Notes: generated by a model not told the origin, from the sequence alone. 64,000 bases of DNA from DASXIF01 sp036498145 (GCA_963708625.1 CAVPSV010000004.1:1798001-1862000); one strand, 5' to 3'. Positions 27,407-36,218 are shown, counted from the first letter of the stretch. Translations and numbers: made by a program.

Positions 27407-29155
27407 GTGGATGGCGCGATCCCGACCATTCCCAAGGGCGGTGCGGCCGCGCGCCTGGACCTGAACTATCGCGAGGCGGCCTGGCACCGGCTGGCGAACG
27501 ACGAGTTCGACGTGGTCGTCATCGGCGGCGGAGTCACCGGTTGCGGCGCCGCGCTGGATGCGGCGACGCGCGGGCTTTCGGTGGCGCTGGTCGAATCACG
27601 CGACTTCGCCGCCGGTACCTCGAGCCGCTCGTCCAAGCTCTTCCACGGTGGACTGCGGTACCTGGAACAGCTGGAATTCGGCTTGGTGCGCGAGGCGCTG
27701 CGGGAGCGCGAGTTGATGACCACGCGGCTGGCGCCGCATCTGGTGAAGCCGGTGCCGTTCCTGTATCCGCTGACGCATCGGCTGTGGGAACGGCCCTACG
27801 TCGCGGCCGGGCTGGCGCTCTACGACACCATGGGCGGCCGGGCCAGCGTGCCGGGACAGAAGCACCTGACCCGGCACGCGGCGCTGCGGATGTTTCCCGG
27901 CTTGCGCCCGGATGCGCTGATCGGCGCGGTGCGGTACTTCGACGCGCAGGCCGACGACGCCCGGCACACGCTCACGGTGGCACGCACGGCCGCGCGTTAC
28001 GGCGCGGTGGTGCGCGCTTCGACGCAGGCGGTGGGGTTCTTGCGGGAGTCCGACCGCGTGGTCGGGGTGCAGGTGCGCGACGCGGAGGACGGGCGTGATG
28101 CGCCGGTGCGCGCGGGCGTGGTGCTGAACTGCACCGGCGTGTGGACCGACGAGGTGCAGGCGATGTCCGGGGGCCGCGGGCGATTCCGAGTGCGTGCGTC
28201 CAAGGGCGTGCACATCGTGGTGCCGCGCGAGAAGATCACCGGCGACGCCGGCCTGATCCTGCGCACGTTGTCGTCGGTGCTGTTCGTGATCCCGTGGAAG
28301 AACCACTGGCTGATCGGCACCACGGACACCGACTGGAATCTCGACCTGGCACACCCGGCCGCGACCAAGTCGGACATCGACTACCTGCTCGACTGCGTCA
28401 ACTCGGTGCTCGTCTCGCCGCTGTCCGAGGACGACATCGAAGGTGTGTACGCGGGCCTGCGGCCGTTACTGGCCGGCGAGTCGGAGGAGTCGTCCGCGCT
28501 GTCCCGCGAGCATGCGGTGGCGCGCGTGGTGCCGGGGTTGATCTCGATCGCCGGCGGCAAGTACACGACCTACCGGGTGATGGCCGCGGATGCGGTGGAC
28601 GCCGGCACCGAGGACCTGCCGCGCCGAATCGCGCCGTCGTGCACGGATGCGGTGCCGTTGCTCGGCGCGGAGGGCTACTTCGCCATGCGCAATCAGGTGG
28701 ACACCCTGGCCGCGGAGTACGGGCTGCATCCGTACCGGGTCCGGCACGTGCTGGACCGCTACGGCTCGATGATTCGTGACGTGCTGGATCCCGGTCTGGT
28801 GGACCGGTCACTGTTGGCGACGGTGCCCGGCGCCCCGGACTACCTGATGGCCGAGATCCGCTATGCGGTGACGCACGAGGGCGCGCTGCACCTGGAGGAC
28901 GTATTGACGCGTCGAACCCGGATCTCGATCGAGTACCCGCACCGCGGCGCGGAGTCGGCGGCGGCAGTGGCCGCGTTGATCGGCGAGGTGCTGGGTTGGG
29001 ATGCCGACCGGCGGGCGGCCGAGGTCGAGCACTACATCGCCCGGGTGCAGGCCGAGCGTGCGTCGCAGTCACGATTCGACGACGAGGCCGCGGATGCGGT
29101 GCGGACTGCGGCGCCCGAGGTCCGCGGCCATCTGGTCGACCAGGCGTTGCGCTGA
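27407..29155 (+). CDS. glpD: glycerol-3-phosphate dehydrogenase (FAD, membrane-associated)
   Basis: Oxidises glycerol-3-phosphate to dihydroxyacetone phosphate, feeding quinones. The intact 582-residue protein has the FAD dinucleotide fold FDVVVIGGGVTGCGAALDAA, then ESRDFAAGTSSRSSKLFHGG, RASKGVHIVVPREKI, TTDTDWNLDLAHPAATKSDI and SIAGGKYTTYRVMA. The C-terminal DAO_C domain is complete. GTG 27407 has no visible ribosome site and the gap to divergent glpK is tiny, so leaderless translation is likely. The kinase and dehydrogenase form the complete glycerol catabolic pair. Confidence 0.95.
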   Translation: MDGAIPTIPKGGAAARLDLNYREAAWHRLANDEFDVVVIGGGVTGCGAALDAATRGLSVALVESRDFAAGTSSRSSKLFHGGLRYLEQLEFGLVREALRERELMTTRLAPHLVKPVPFLYPLTHRLWERPYVAAGLALYDTMGGRASVPGQKHLTRHAALRMFPGLRPDALIGAVRYFDAQADDARHTLTVARTAARYGAVVRASTQAVGFLRESDRVVGVQVRDAEDGRDAPVRAGVVLNCTGVWTDEVQAMSGGRGRFRVRASKGVHIVVPREKITGDAGLILRTLSSVLFVIPWKNHWLIGTTDTDWNLDLAHPAATKSDIDYLLDCVNSVLVSPLSEDDIEGVYAGLRPLLAGESEESSALSREHAVARVVPGLISIAGGKYTTYRVMAADAVDAGTEDLPRRIAPSCTDAVPLLGAEGYFAMRNQVDTLAAEYGLHPYRVRHVLDRYGSMIRDVLDPGLVDRSLLATVPGAPDYLMAEIRYAVTHEGALHLEDVLTRRTRISIEYPHRGAESAAAVAALIGEVLGWDADRRAAEVEHYIARVQAERASQSRFDDEAADAVRTAAPEVRGHLVDQALR

Positions 29156-29210
29156 GACGTCCGAACGCGCAGGGCTTCCTGCCGGGTGCTCCGACGGGCA
29201 GGATGCGGTC

Positions 29211-30620
29211 GTGACACCTGCGAAGGTCGTGCCGCACCCGACGCGAGCGGAACGGGTCGCGCGGGGCAAGGCAGCCCGGGCCGCCGTCGGGTTGGCGGCG
29301 CATGCCACCTTCGACCCGAGTGCTACGCGCGCCGATCCGGTGAGCCTGCTCGAACAGCAGGCCAGCACCCGGGTGCCCGAGCTGGTCCCGATCCGGTACG
29401 GACGGATGCTGGTGTCACCGTTCGCGTTCTATCGCGGCGCCGCGTTGGTGATGGCCGCGGATCTGGCCGGGGCACCCGACACGGGCTTGCGCACGCAGTT
29501 GTGCGGGGACGCGCACATGAGCAACTTCGGCGTGTTCGGTACGCCCGAGCGAAACCTCGTGTTCGACGTCAACGACTTCGACGAGACGTTGCCAGGCCCG
29601 TTCGAATGGGACGTGAAGCGGCTCGCGGCAAGCCTGGAGATCGCCGGGCGGGACAACGGGTTCAAGGAGAAGCGTCGCCGGGCGGTGGTGCTGTCCGCGG
29701 CCACCGGATACCGGACCGCCATGCTCGATTTCGCCGGCCAGTCGAATATTGCGGTCTGGTACGCGCACCTGGACATGGATCGGGGGTTGGCCGAAGTCCG
29801 CTCCTTGATCGCGACGGCCGGCGCGCAGCGCACCGAGGCCGAGCTGGCGAAGGCCCGCACCAAGGACAGCCTGCAGGCGTTCGACAAGCTGGCGACCGTC
29901 GTGGACGGGGTGCCGCAGATCGTCAGTGACCCGCCGCTGGTGGTGCGGCTGAGCGACCTGATCGCCGGTGACGACGTCGAGTCCGAGTTCTCCGCGGTGC
30001 GAGACCTGCTGCGGACGTACCGGCGCACGCTGTCCTCGGACCGCAAACACCTGCTCGATCAGTACCGGCTCGCGGACGTGGCGCGCAAGGTCGTCGGCGT
30101 GGGCAGCGTCGGGATGCGTGCGTGGATCCTGCTGTTGGAGGGTGTGGACGGCAACGATCCGATGTTCCTGCAGGCCAAGGAGGCGCAACCGTCGGTGCTG
30201 GCCGCCTTTGCCGGGCCGAGTTCGTACGCGAACCACGGACAACGGGTGGTGGCCGGCCAGCATCTGATGCAGGAGGTCAGCGACATCTTCCTGGGCTGGC
30301 AGCGCATCTCGGACATCGACGGCGTGCAACGTGACTACTACGTACGCCAGCTGCGCGACTGGAAGCGCTCGGCGGCGCCGGAAGGCATGCGACCGACGGA
30401 CATGGCGGTGTACGCCCGGCTGTGCGGGTGGACGCTGGCGCGCGCGCATGCGCGTTCCGGCGACCGGGTGGCTATCGCCGCCTACCTGGGCAACAAGGAC
30501 ACGTTCGACAACGCGATCGCCGACTTCGCCGCCAGCTACGCGGACCAGAACGAACGTGACTACGCGGCGTTGCGGTCCGCCGCGAAGAGTGGACGGATCC
30601 AGGTGCAGCGCGGGCTCTGA
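29211..30620 (+). CDS. DUF2252 family protein
   Basis: Intact, 469 residues. Conserved DUF2252 blocks are visible: RMLVSPFAFYRGAALVMAAD, LCGDAHMSNFGVFGTPERN, VFDVNDFDETLPGPFEWDVK, RLAASLEIAGRDNG, VVGVGSVGMRAWILLLEG and RQLRDWKRSA. The GDAHxxNFG and NDFDE motifs resemble the active-site core of aminoglycoside-phosphotransferase/protein-kinase-like folds, so a kinase-like activity is often suspected but unproven. No signal peptide is seen. GTG 29211 is the first start in frame after the glpD stop. The gene is common in actinobacteria as a stand-alone unit. Confidence 0.88.
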   Translation: MTPAKVVPHPTRAERVARGKAARAAVGLAAHATFDPSATRADPVSLLEQQASTRVPELVPIRYGRMLVSPFAFYRGAALVMAADLAGAPDTGLRTQLCGDAHMSNFGVFGTPERNLVFDVNDFDETLPGPFEWDVKRLAASLEIAGRDNGFKEKRRRAVVLSAATGYRTAMLDFAGQSNIAVWYAHLDMDRGLAEVRSLIATAGAQRTEAELAKARTKDSLQAFDKLATVVDGVPQIVSDPPLVVRLSDLIAGDDVESEFSAVRDLLRTYRRTLSSDRKHLLDQYRLADVARKVVGVGSVGMRAWILLLEGVDGNDPMFLQAKEAQPSVLAAFAGPSSYANHGQRVVAGQHLMQEVSDIFLGWQRISDIDGVQRDYYVRQLRDWKRSAAPEGMRPTDMAVYARLCGWTLARAHARSGDRVAIAAYLGNKDTFDNAIADFAASYADQNERDYAALRSAAKSGRIQVQRGL

Positions 30621-30646
30621 AAATCGCCTTCGGCTGCCGGTGTGCG

Positions 30647-31006
30647 CTAGTGGCCGGCGGTCAGGATGTCGGCGAGTACCGCCAGGTGGCTGATGCTCGG
30701 GTCGCGGGTGGCGGTGAGCAATGTGAGAGTTCCTGCCTCGGCGCGACCCCGCAGCTCGTCCAGGGCGGCTTGGCGCGGCGGGTCGGTCAGCTCCTGGCGA
30801 TAGCGCTTCGCGAATTCGTCGAAACGTGTGGGGTCGTGCCCGAACCAGGTGCGCAGCTCGTTCGACGGCGCCACCGCGGGCAGCCATTCGTCGAGGGCAG
30901 CCGCATCTTTGCGGATTCCGCGTGGCCACAGCCGGTCCACCAGGACGCGGTTGCCGTGCTCGGGCGAGGCCGGGGTGTAGATCCGCTCGACCCGCACCTG
31001 GCTCAC
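30647..31006 (-). CDS. DUF488 family protein
   Basis: 119 residues opening VSQVRVERIYTPASPEHGNR and continuing LVDRLWPRGIRKDAAALDEW and PSNELRTWFGHDPTRFDEFA. These are the signature blocks of the DUF488 family (R-V-Y-E/D and L-V-D-R-L-W-P-R-G). The function is unknown. The GTG at 31006 overlaps the stop of the upstream small membrane protein (GTGA), which fixes the start. It is cytoplasmic. Confidence 0.85.
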   Translation of the reverse strand: MSQVRVERIYTPASPEHGNRVLVDRLWPRGIRKDAAALDEWLPAVAPSNELRTWFGHDPTRFDEFAKRYRQELTDPPRQAALDELRGRAEAGTLTLLTATRDPSISHLAVLADILTAGH

Positions 31007-31251
31007 CTCGTCGATGGTGCCCGCACGCCTGCCCGTCTGCCACGGGTGAGATACAGGATGGGCACCACACCGAAGGAGTTGAGCGTGGTGATCGCCGCTG
31101 CCCAGGCCAGCTTTGGGCCGCGGATCTCCTCCGCCGGCCGCCGGGCGAGGTCGAACAGGGCGGTGATCTTCAAGCTGCCGTCGATTGCGCCGGTGAGGAC
31201 GATGAAGCGCCGGGTTCGGGGGCTGAGGTCTTTCCATTTTTTCTTCGGCAC
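31003..31251 (-). CDS. small two-helix membrane protein (hypothetical)
   Basis: About 82 residues. VPKKKWKDLSPRTRRFIVLT is followed by a first hydrophobic helix around AIDGSLKITALFDLA, a charged loop RRPAEEIRG and a second helix (AWAAAITTLNSFGVVPILYL) ending in Arg residues. Small proteins of this W-x-D-L-S-P-R-x-R-R type are frequent in actinobacteria with no known role. GTG 31251 is chosen because conserved residues start there; ATG at 31317 is possible. It is translationally coupled to the DUF488 gene by GTGA. Confidence 0.7.
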   Translation of the reverse strand: MPKKKWKDLSPRTRRFIVLTGAIDGSLKITALFDLARRPAEEIRGPKLAWAAAITTLNSFGVVPILYLTRGRRAGVRAPSTR

Positions 31252-31386
31252 ACCGATGACTATGCCCTGTGGCCGCACCCGTCGGTGGCAATGTGGCGCC
31301 GACCCGGCTAACGACACCGATGAATCCGGCTGCCGCCGACCGTCTCAATATTCGGTCGGGCACGACCGCAAACTGGGGGAGACGTC

Positions 31387-31965
31387 ATGAGCACCGTGGT
31401 GATGCACGCAGTGGTTTCGGTGGACGGTTACATAGCCGACGATCATGACGAGGTCGGCCCGCTGTTCGACTGGTACTTCAACGGGGAGGCCGAGCTGGCC
31501 GAGGGCGCCCCGTTCAAGGTCTCGCAGGCATCGGCTCCGTACGTCCGGGAGATGTGGGACGGCATTCGCACGACAGTGGTCGGTCGGCATCTGTTCGACT
31601 TGACCAACGGCTGGGAGGGCAGCCCGCCGGCCGGCGAACACATGGTGGTGGTGACGCATCGGCCACGGCCGGACGGGTGGCACCCCGAGGCGTCCTGCCA
31701 TTTCACCGATGACATCACCGACGCGATCACGACGGCGAGGGAACTCGCAGGTACGGGCATCGTTGCCCTGGCCGCAGGCAATGTCGCCGGGCAGGCACTC
31801 GAGCTCGGGCTGGTCGATGAGGTCGCGATGGACGTCGTACCGGTCGTGTTCGGTTCCGGGAGACCGTACTTCGGCAACGTTCGCGCGCAGCAGCTGCTGG
31901 ACGACCCCGACGTGGTCGTTCAGGGTGACCGGGTGCTACACCTGCGCTACCGCGTCCGCCGGTAG
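31387..31965 (+). CDS. dihydrofolate-reductase-fold (RibD C-terminal-like) protein
   Basis: Intact, 192 residues. VVMHAVVSVDGYIADDHDEV is the N-terminal strand of the RibD_C/DHFR-like fold. TTVVGRHLFDLTNGW is the NADP-site region, and ELGLVDEVAMDVVPVVFGSG is the conserved C-terminal signature. Members are presumed NADPH reductases of unknown substrate, often with stress or antibiotic links. ATG 31387 follows GGGGGAGAC. It is followed closely by an enoyl-CoA hydratase gene on the same strand. Confidence 0.85.
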   Translation: MSTVVMHAVVSVDGYIADDHDEVGPLFDWYFNGEAELAEGAPFKVSQASAPYVREMWDGIRTTVVGRHLFDLTNGWEGSPPAGEHMVVVTHRPRPDGWHPEASCHFTDDITDAITTARELAGTGIVALAAGNVAGQALELGLVDEVAMDVVPVVFGSGRPYFGNVRAQQLLDDPDVVVQGDRVLHLRYRVRR

Positions 31966-32003
31966 CGCACGGCGAGCCGGCCGACGGGAGGGCTCAGCAA
32001 ACG

Positions 32004-32756
32004 ATGATCGAAACCACGGACCTGGACGGGGTGACGCTGGTAACGCTGCGCCGTCCGCCCGTCAACGCACTCGACACGCAACTCAACGAGGCGATCACGT
32101 CCACCTTCGGCGCACTCGAGGGCCCGGTGGTGCTGACCGGAGCCGGGCGGTGCTTCTGCGCTGGTGTTGATCTGGCCACGCTCCTGGACGGCAGCGACGA
32201 GGACACCAGCCGCTTCCTCGAGTCACTCGTCGCCGGTTTCCTCGCGATCTTCGACTACCCCGGCCCGGTCGTGGCCGCGGTGAACGGGCACGCGTTGGCC
32301 GGCGGCTGCGTGATCGCGATGGCAGCCGACGTTCGCTACATGTCGAGCGGGCTGATCGGCCTCACCGAGATCCTGGTCGGCGTGCCGTTCCCGATCACCG
32401 CGATCGAAGTCAGCCGGCAGGTGATGGGCCCGTCCGCCACCAGTGCGGCACTCGGCGGTCAGCCGGTGCCACCGGAGCAGGCGCTGCGACTCGGCTGGAT
32501 CGATGCGACGCCCGCGGCCGATGAGCTGCTGGACGTCGCGGTAGCTCGCACCCGGACCCTCGGCGCACTGTCTCCGCAGGCATACGCCTTCACCAAGGAG
32601 CAGTTGCACCGGCCCGCCCGCACAGCCATTGCGAACGGCGCCGCGCAGGACGCGAAGGCACGGCTGCGCTGGCAGAGCGGCGAAACCCGCGCTCGCATCG
32701 AGGCGTTCGTGGCGAACCTCCGCCGCGCGCGCGAGGGGCGAGTGGACGACCGCTGA
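32004..32756 (+). CDS. enoyl-CoA hydratase/isomerase family protein
   Basis: Intact, 250 residues. Crotonase-fold landmarks: RPPVNALDTQLNEAI, oxyanion-hole residues in GAGRCFCAGVDLATLL and in AVNGHALAGGCVIAMAAD, then GLTEILVGVPFP. The catalytic Glu positions of classic hydratases fall in LTEI and ILVG; one acidic residue is kept, the second is not obvious, so an isomerase or other crotonase activity is possible. Substrates would be acyl-CoA thioesters. ATG 32004 is preceded by GGGAGGG. Confidence 0.85.
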   Translation: MIETTDLDGVTLVTLRRPPVNALDTQLNEAITSTFGALEGPVVLTGAGRCFCAGVDLATLLDGSDEDTSRFLESLVAGFLAIFDYPGPVVAAVNGHALAGGCVIAMAADVRYMSSGLIGLTEILVGVPFPITAIEVSRQVMGPSATSAALGGQPVPPEQALRLGWIDATPAADELLDVAVARTRTLGALSPQAYAFTKEQLHRPARTAIANGAAQDAKARLRWQSGETRARIEAFVANLRRAREGRVDDR

Positions 32757-32784
32757 TCGGTGTCGTGGTCCGTCTGGCTCAGTA

Positions 32785-32825
32785 CCGTAGAGATCTGCTA
32801 CGCTTTGTTGCAGGTTGCTACAGGA
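32785..32825 (+). promoter_or_regulatory. repeat-rich promoter/operator of the ParD-like/zeta module
   Basis: An inverted repeat GTAG-N7-CTAC (32787-32801) centres on AGATCT, and TGCTAC recurs as a direct repeat at 32796-32801 and 32816-32821, one unit overlapping the ribosome-binding AGGAGG. TACGCT is a possible -10. Antitoxins usually autoregulate from such sites. The assignment is by pattern only. Confidence 0.45.
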
Positions 32826-32831
32826 GGCCTC

Positions 32832-33221
32832 ATGACTGGCATTGTGGACCGCGAACACGTGACGCGGTTCGCCGCTGACTTGTTCGATGCCGCGGCGGCA
32901 GAAGGAGCACGGCAGAGCCGGTCCGCGAAGCAACAGCTCGACCATTGGGCCCGGGTGGGGCGCGCCGTGTCCGCCCAGCACAGCGCGTCGCGCCAACGGG
33001 TCGAGGCAGCGCTGCGGGGAGAGCTCGCGATGACTTCGCTTTCCGTCGAAGAAGGCGTCGTGTTCAACGCCGAGATTGCGGCCGCGATCGACGAGAGTCT
33101 TGCTCGAACCGACTACGGAGCCACGCTGGCAGCTGAAGGGTTGACGACGGTGGCGCTCGACGAGAATGGCACGCTCGTCGTATACGGTCCGGACGGCTCG
33201 GCGACATCACGTACCGCGTAG
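32832..33221 (+). CDS. ParD-like antitoxin
   Basis: 129 residues. IVDREHVTRFAADLFDAAAA and RQSRSAKQQLDHWARVGRAV match the ParD_like antitoxin family, a ribbon-helix-helix-type N-terminus expected to bind DNA. The helical middle and the C-terminal segment DENGTLVVYGPDG are typical. AGGAGG lies seven bases before ATG 32832. It is followed after 25 bases by the zeta-like toxin gene, forming a type II toxin-antitoxin pair. It probably neutralises the toxin and represses the operon; both roles are inferred from family and context. Confidence 0.82.
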   Translation: MTGIVDREHVTRFAADLFDAAAAEGARQSRSAKQQLDHWARVGRAVSAQHSASRQRVEAALRGELAMTSLSVEEGVVFNAEIAAAIDESLARTDYGATLAAEGLTTVALDENGTLVVYGPDGSATSRTA

Positions 33222-33246
33222 CGCGGGCTGCTCGCCTGCTCCCGGA

Positions 33247-33822
33247 ATGCTTCGTCTCGATCTAGTCGTCGGACCCAACGGTGCCGGCAAATCGACGTTT
33301 GTGCGTTTGACGCTCGCTCCGCTGATTCCTGCCAGCGTGTTCGTCAACGCCGACGAGATCGCCCGCCACCGGTGGCCGGCGTCGCCCGAGGCGCACGCGT
33401 ACGAGGCTGCGGGCGTCGCGGCGCAGACACGAGCAAAGCTCATGGAGGACCGCCAGCCGTTCATCGCCGAGACGGTGTTCTCCCATCCGTCCAAGCTGGA
33501 GTTGATTCGCCAGGCGAGGGTCGCCGGCTACTTCGTCGTGCTGCACGTGTTACTCGTGCCCGAGGAACTCGCCGTGCGGCGCGTCGCACTCCGCGTCCAG
33601 GCCGGCGGCCACGCTGTGCCGGAGGAGAAGATCCGCGAGCGCTATCGCAGACTCTGGGCACTTGTTGCCGATGCGATCGCGTTGGCCGATAGCGCCAGGG
33701 TGTACGACAACAGCTTGAGCCCAGGCCCCCGCGTCGTAGCCCAACTGAACGAAGGCATCGTTAGCGGTGCCGTGGGGTGGCCTACCTGGACACCCGAGCA
33801 CCTCGCGCAGCGCTGGCGATGA
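33247..33822 (+). CDS. zeta-toxin-like P-loop kinase
   Basis: 191 residues. Walker A VVGPNGAGKST (residues 8-17) is followed by FVNADEIARHRWP, the zeta-toxin DE-x-A motif, and IAETVFSHPSKLELIRQARV and VVLHVLLVPEELAVRRVALR, with an Arg-rich lid (EEKIRERYRRLW). Zeta toxins phosphorylate UDP-N-acetylglucosamine and block peptidoglycan synthesis; chromosomal relatives may phosphorylate other small molecules. ATG 33247 matches the family's first strand; an earlier start at 33166 would overlap the antitoxin gene. Confidence 0.82.
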   Translation: MLRLDLVVGPNGAGKSTFVRLTLAPLIPASVFVNADEIARHRWPASPEAHAYEAAGVAAQTRAKLMEDRQPFIAETVFSHPSKLELIRQARVAGYFVVLHVLLVPEELAVRRVALRVQAGGHAVPEEKIRERYRRLWALVADAIALADSARVYDNSLSPGPRVVAQLNEGIVSGAVGWPTWTPEHLAQRWR

Positions 33823-33885
33823 CTTCCGGGGAAGTTGCAACCACCTGTCGGACGGAACTCTGCGGGCAGCGTCGACAATGGGGAT

Positions 33886-34326
33886 ATGACGGAGCTGTCG
33901 ACGTTCGCCGAATTGATCCCGCTTGACCACGGGCTGTGCGTGATCACCGCGCTGCGACCGGACGGCAGCGCCAGTGCCTCCGTGGTCAACGCCGGGGTAC
34001 TCGCCCATCCGATCACCGGCGACCAGGTCGTCGCGTTCGTCGCGGTGGGCGGCGCCCGCAAGGTCGGCTACCTACGTGCCGATCCGCGCATCACCGTCGT
34101 CGCGCGAGCAGGCTGGCGGTGGGCGGCGGTCGAAGGGCGAGCCCAGATCATCGGCCCGGACGACCCACATCCGGACATCGATGCCGAACGGTTGCGGGTG
34201 CTGCTCCGCGAGATCTTCACCGCGGCCGGTGGCAGCCACGACGACTGGGACGCCTACGACCGAGTGATGGCCGACGAACGCCGTGCCGCCGTACTCGTCA
34301 CACCCGAACGGAGCTACCCACGATGA
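33886..34326 (+). CDS. F420/FMN split-barrel (PPOX-class) oxidoreductase
   Basis: 146 residues. ALRPDGSASASVVNAGVLAH and RKVGYLRADPRITVVARAGW, then AAVEGRAQIIGPDDPH, are the split-beta-barrel pattern of PPOX-class F420-dependent enzymes. LREIFTAAGGSHDDWDAYDR near the end is characteristic of a TIGR-type actinobacterial subgroup. The redox substrate is unknown. Its stop overlaps the ATG of the downstream glyoxalase-fold gene (ATGA). Confidence 0.82.
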   Translation: MTELSTFAELIPLDHGLCVITALRPDGSASASVVNAGVLAHPITGDQVVAFVAVGGARKVGYLRADPRITVVARAGWRWAAVEGRAQIIGPDDPHPDIDAERLRVLLREIFTAAGGSHDDWDAYDRVMADERRAAVLVTPERSYPR

Positions 34327-34724
34327 ACGCAGGTCCCGTCTCCGAGCTACGCATCGTGCTGACCGTCGACGACGTTCTCGCCGCGCTGTCGTTCTACCGG
34401 GACGCGCTCGGCATGCCCGTCATCGGGGACTTCTCGGGGGAGCAGGGGCAGTGTTTCGTGCTCGACGCCAGCAGCGCGACCATCGAGCTGATCGACGCTC
34501 GGCAGGCCGACTACATCGACCAGGCCGAGGTGGGCCGGCGAATCGCCGGGCCGGTGCGCCTCGCGGTCGCGGTGCCGGATCCCGCTGCGGGCGCGGACGT
34601 GTTGGCCGAGGCCGGCGGTCGGCTGGAGGCACACGCGCGGCTGACCCCGTGGGGTGACGTCACCGCCCGCGTCCTGGCACCGAACGGCATGCAACTCACC
34701 CTGTTCGCCGTTCCCGAGGGCTGA
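34323..34724 (+). CDS. glyoxalase/bleomycin-resistance (VOC) fold protein
   Basis: 133 residues with a single VOC module pair: LRIVLTVDDVLAALSFYRDA, GMPVIGDFSGEQGQCFVLDA, RLAVAVPDPAAGADVLAEAG and PNGMQLTLFAVPEG. Metal ligands typical of lyases are not all evident, so a binding-protein or resistance role is as likely as catalysis. It is co-translated with the split-barrel oxidoreductase upstream. Confidence 0.82.
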   Translation: MNAGPVSELRIVLTVDDVLAALSFYRDALGMPVIGDFSGEQGQCFVLDASSATIELIDARQADYIDQAEVGRRIAGPVRLAVAVPDPAAGADVLAEAGGRLEAHARLTPWGDVTARVLAPNGMQLTLFAVPEG

Positions 34725-34778
34725 GGACGCTCGCGGCATCGAGTCCGCTTCGCCCGCTGACGCGCTACGGTGTCGGCC

Positions 34779-36218
34779 TCAGGTTGCGCCGGCGAGCGGC
34801 AGGCAGACGCGGAAGACGGTCCGCCCGGGCTCCGACTCCACGCTGAGGTCACCGTGGTGCCGGTTGACGATGATGCGCCAGGAGATGTCCAGCCCGAGAC
34901 CGGTACCTTGCCCCACCGGCTTGGTGGTGAAGAACGGTTCGAAGATCCGCCGCAGGTTCTCCGCCGGGATGCCGGGCCCGGTGTCGGCGATCTCGACGAT
35001 CGCGTTGTCCTCGACGTGCTGGGTGCGGATGGTGAGCGTCCCGTTGCCATCCATCGCCTGCAGCGCGTTGTCGATGAGGTTCGTCCACACCTGATTCAGC
35101 TCGGCGCCGTACACCGGCACGTCCGGCAGCGACCGGTCGTAGTCCTTCACCACGTGCACGCCGTCGGCGACCTTGCCGGTCAGCATCACCAGGGTGCTGT
35201 CGAGCAACTCGTGGATGTCGAGCACCTGATACGGCGCGCGGTCCATCTGCGAGTACTGCTTGGCCGCGCTGACCAGCGTCGAGATGCGGGTGGTGGAATC
35301 CTCGATCTCGCTCATCAGCGTCTCGGACTCCAGCGTGTAGTAGAGCCACTGCAGCGAACCGTCCAGCATCTCCGGACCGGAGATCTCCACCACCCGGTCC
35401 AGCCAGTCCCCGTCGATGCCGGCCTGCACGAACGTCGGCGCGATCGCGTAGCCGCTGGTGACGCCGTGCGCGTCGAGCCATTCGGTGAGCTCGTCCTCGC
35501 GGTCGGCCGCGTCCAGCGGGGTCAGCTCCGGTGCCTTGGCCAGCTGCTCGACCGCGCGTTCCTGCTGCTCGATCAGCGTGGCAAGCATCGCCCGGTCCCA
35601 CTTTCCGCCGGCGATCTTGGCGAGCTTGTGCCGCATCCCCGCCACCCGGTCCCGCAGCGATGCGGTGGCCCGGACTGCGGCGGCCGCCGGGTTGTTCAAC
35701 TCGTGCGTCAGGCCGGCCGACAGTGAGCCGAGCGCGAGCAGCCGTTCGCGCTGCCCGATCACCTCTTGGGTGCGCTGCGAGCCGTAGAACAGGCCCTCCA
35801 GCAAATGCAGCGCCATCGGGAACCACTGACGCATCAGCTCGGTGAAATCGTCGGCGCTCAGCGTGAAGAAGCGAGCTGGGGTGATGGCACGCATCGACGC
35901 GTTGTAGCCGCGGCCCACGTCGTCCTCACGCAGGAAGGCCCGCCACGCCCCGGCGTAGGCACCACGCTGGTCGGTGCGGGTGGTCTCGATGTCGTCGGCG
36001 CCGACCAGCCGCGACAACGCGATGGTTCCCTCCAGCAGTACGAAGAAGCAGGTGGCCTCCTCGCCCTCGCTGAAGACGAGGCCGGCGTCATACCGCTGTA
36101 CCGCGCCGCGGTCGCACAGCCACTGCAACTGCTCGTCGCTCAGTTTCTCGAACAGGAACAGCGTGCGCAGTTCGTCGATGTTGCAGGGAAGTCGTTCGGG
36201 AACCTCGTCGGTCATCAC
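34779..36218 (-). CDS. cytoplasmic histidine kinase with cyclic-nucleotide-binding-like sensor
   Basis: 479 residues without membrane helices. Residues 15-140 form a CRP-like cyclic-nucleotide-binding domain (LFLFEKLSDEQLQWLCDRGA, EGEEATCFFVLLEGTIALSR). The H-box LSAGLTHELNNPAAAA places the phospho-acceptor His near residue 172. The ATPase part has NQVWTNLIDNALQAMD (N-box), ADTGPGIP and GQGTGLGLDIS. Its ATG overlaps the stop of the upstream response-regulator/reductase gene, so the two are almost surely partners. The ligand is unknown: the fold can bind cAMP, other nucleotides or nothing. Confidence 0.9.
   Translation of the reverse strand: MMTDEVPERLPCNIDELRTLFLFEKLSDEQLQWLCDRGAVQRYDAGLVFSEGEEATCFFVLLEGTIALSRLVGADDIETTRTDQRGAYAGAWRAFLREDDVGRGYNASMRAITPARFFTLSADDFTELMRQWFPMALHLLEGLFYGSQRTQEVIGQRERLLALGSLSAGLTHELNNPAAAAVRATASLRDRVAGMRHKLAKIAGGKWDRAMLATLIEQQERAVEQLAKAPELTPLDAADREDELTEWLDAHGVTSGYAIAPTFVQAGIDGDWLDRVVEISGPEMLDGSLQWLYYTLESETLMSEIEDSTTRISTLVSAAKQYSQMDRAPYQVLDIHELLDSTLVMLTGKVADGVHVVKDYDRSLPDVPVYGAELNQVWTNLIDNALQAMDGNGTLTIRTQHVEDNAIVEIADTGPGIPAENLRRIFEPFFTTKPVGQGTGLGLDISWRIIVNRHHGDLSVESEPGRTVFRVCLPLAGAT

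Noticed and set aside
24641..27487. A single 948-codon minus-strand open frame joining glycerol kinase and the GH3 lipoprotein
   Set aside because: Only the first ~80 and last ~410 residues are real protein; the middle is out-of-frame glpK. The two genes overlap by GTGA and are separate.
32832..33822. Possible plasmid-derived or phage element around the toxin-antitoxin genes
   Set aside because: No integrase, attachment repeats or composition change is visible on either side; the pair alone does not indicate an element.
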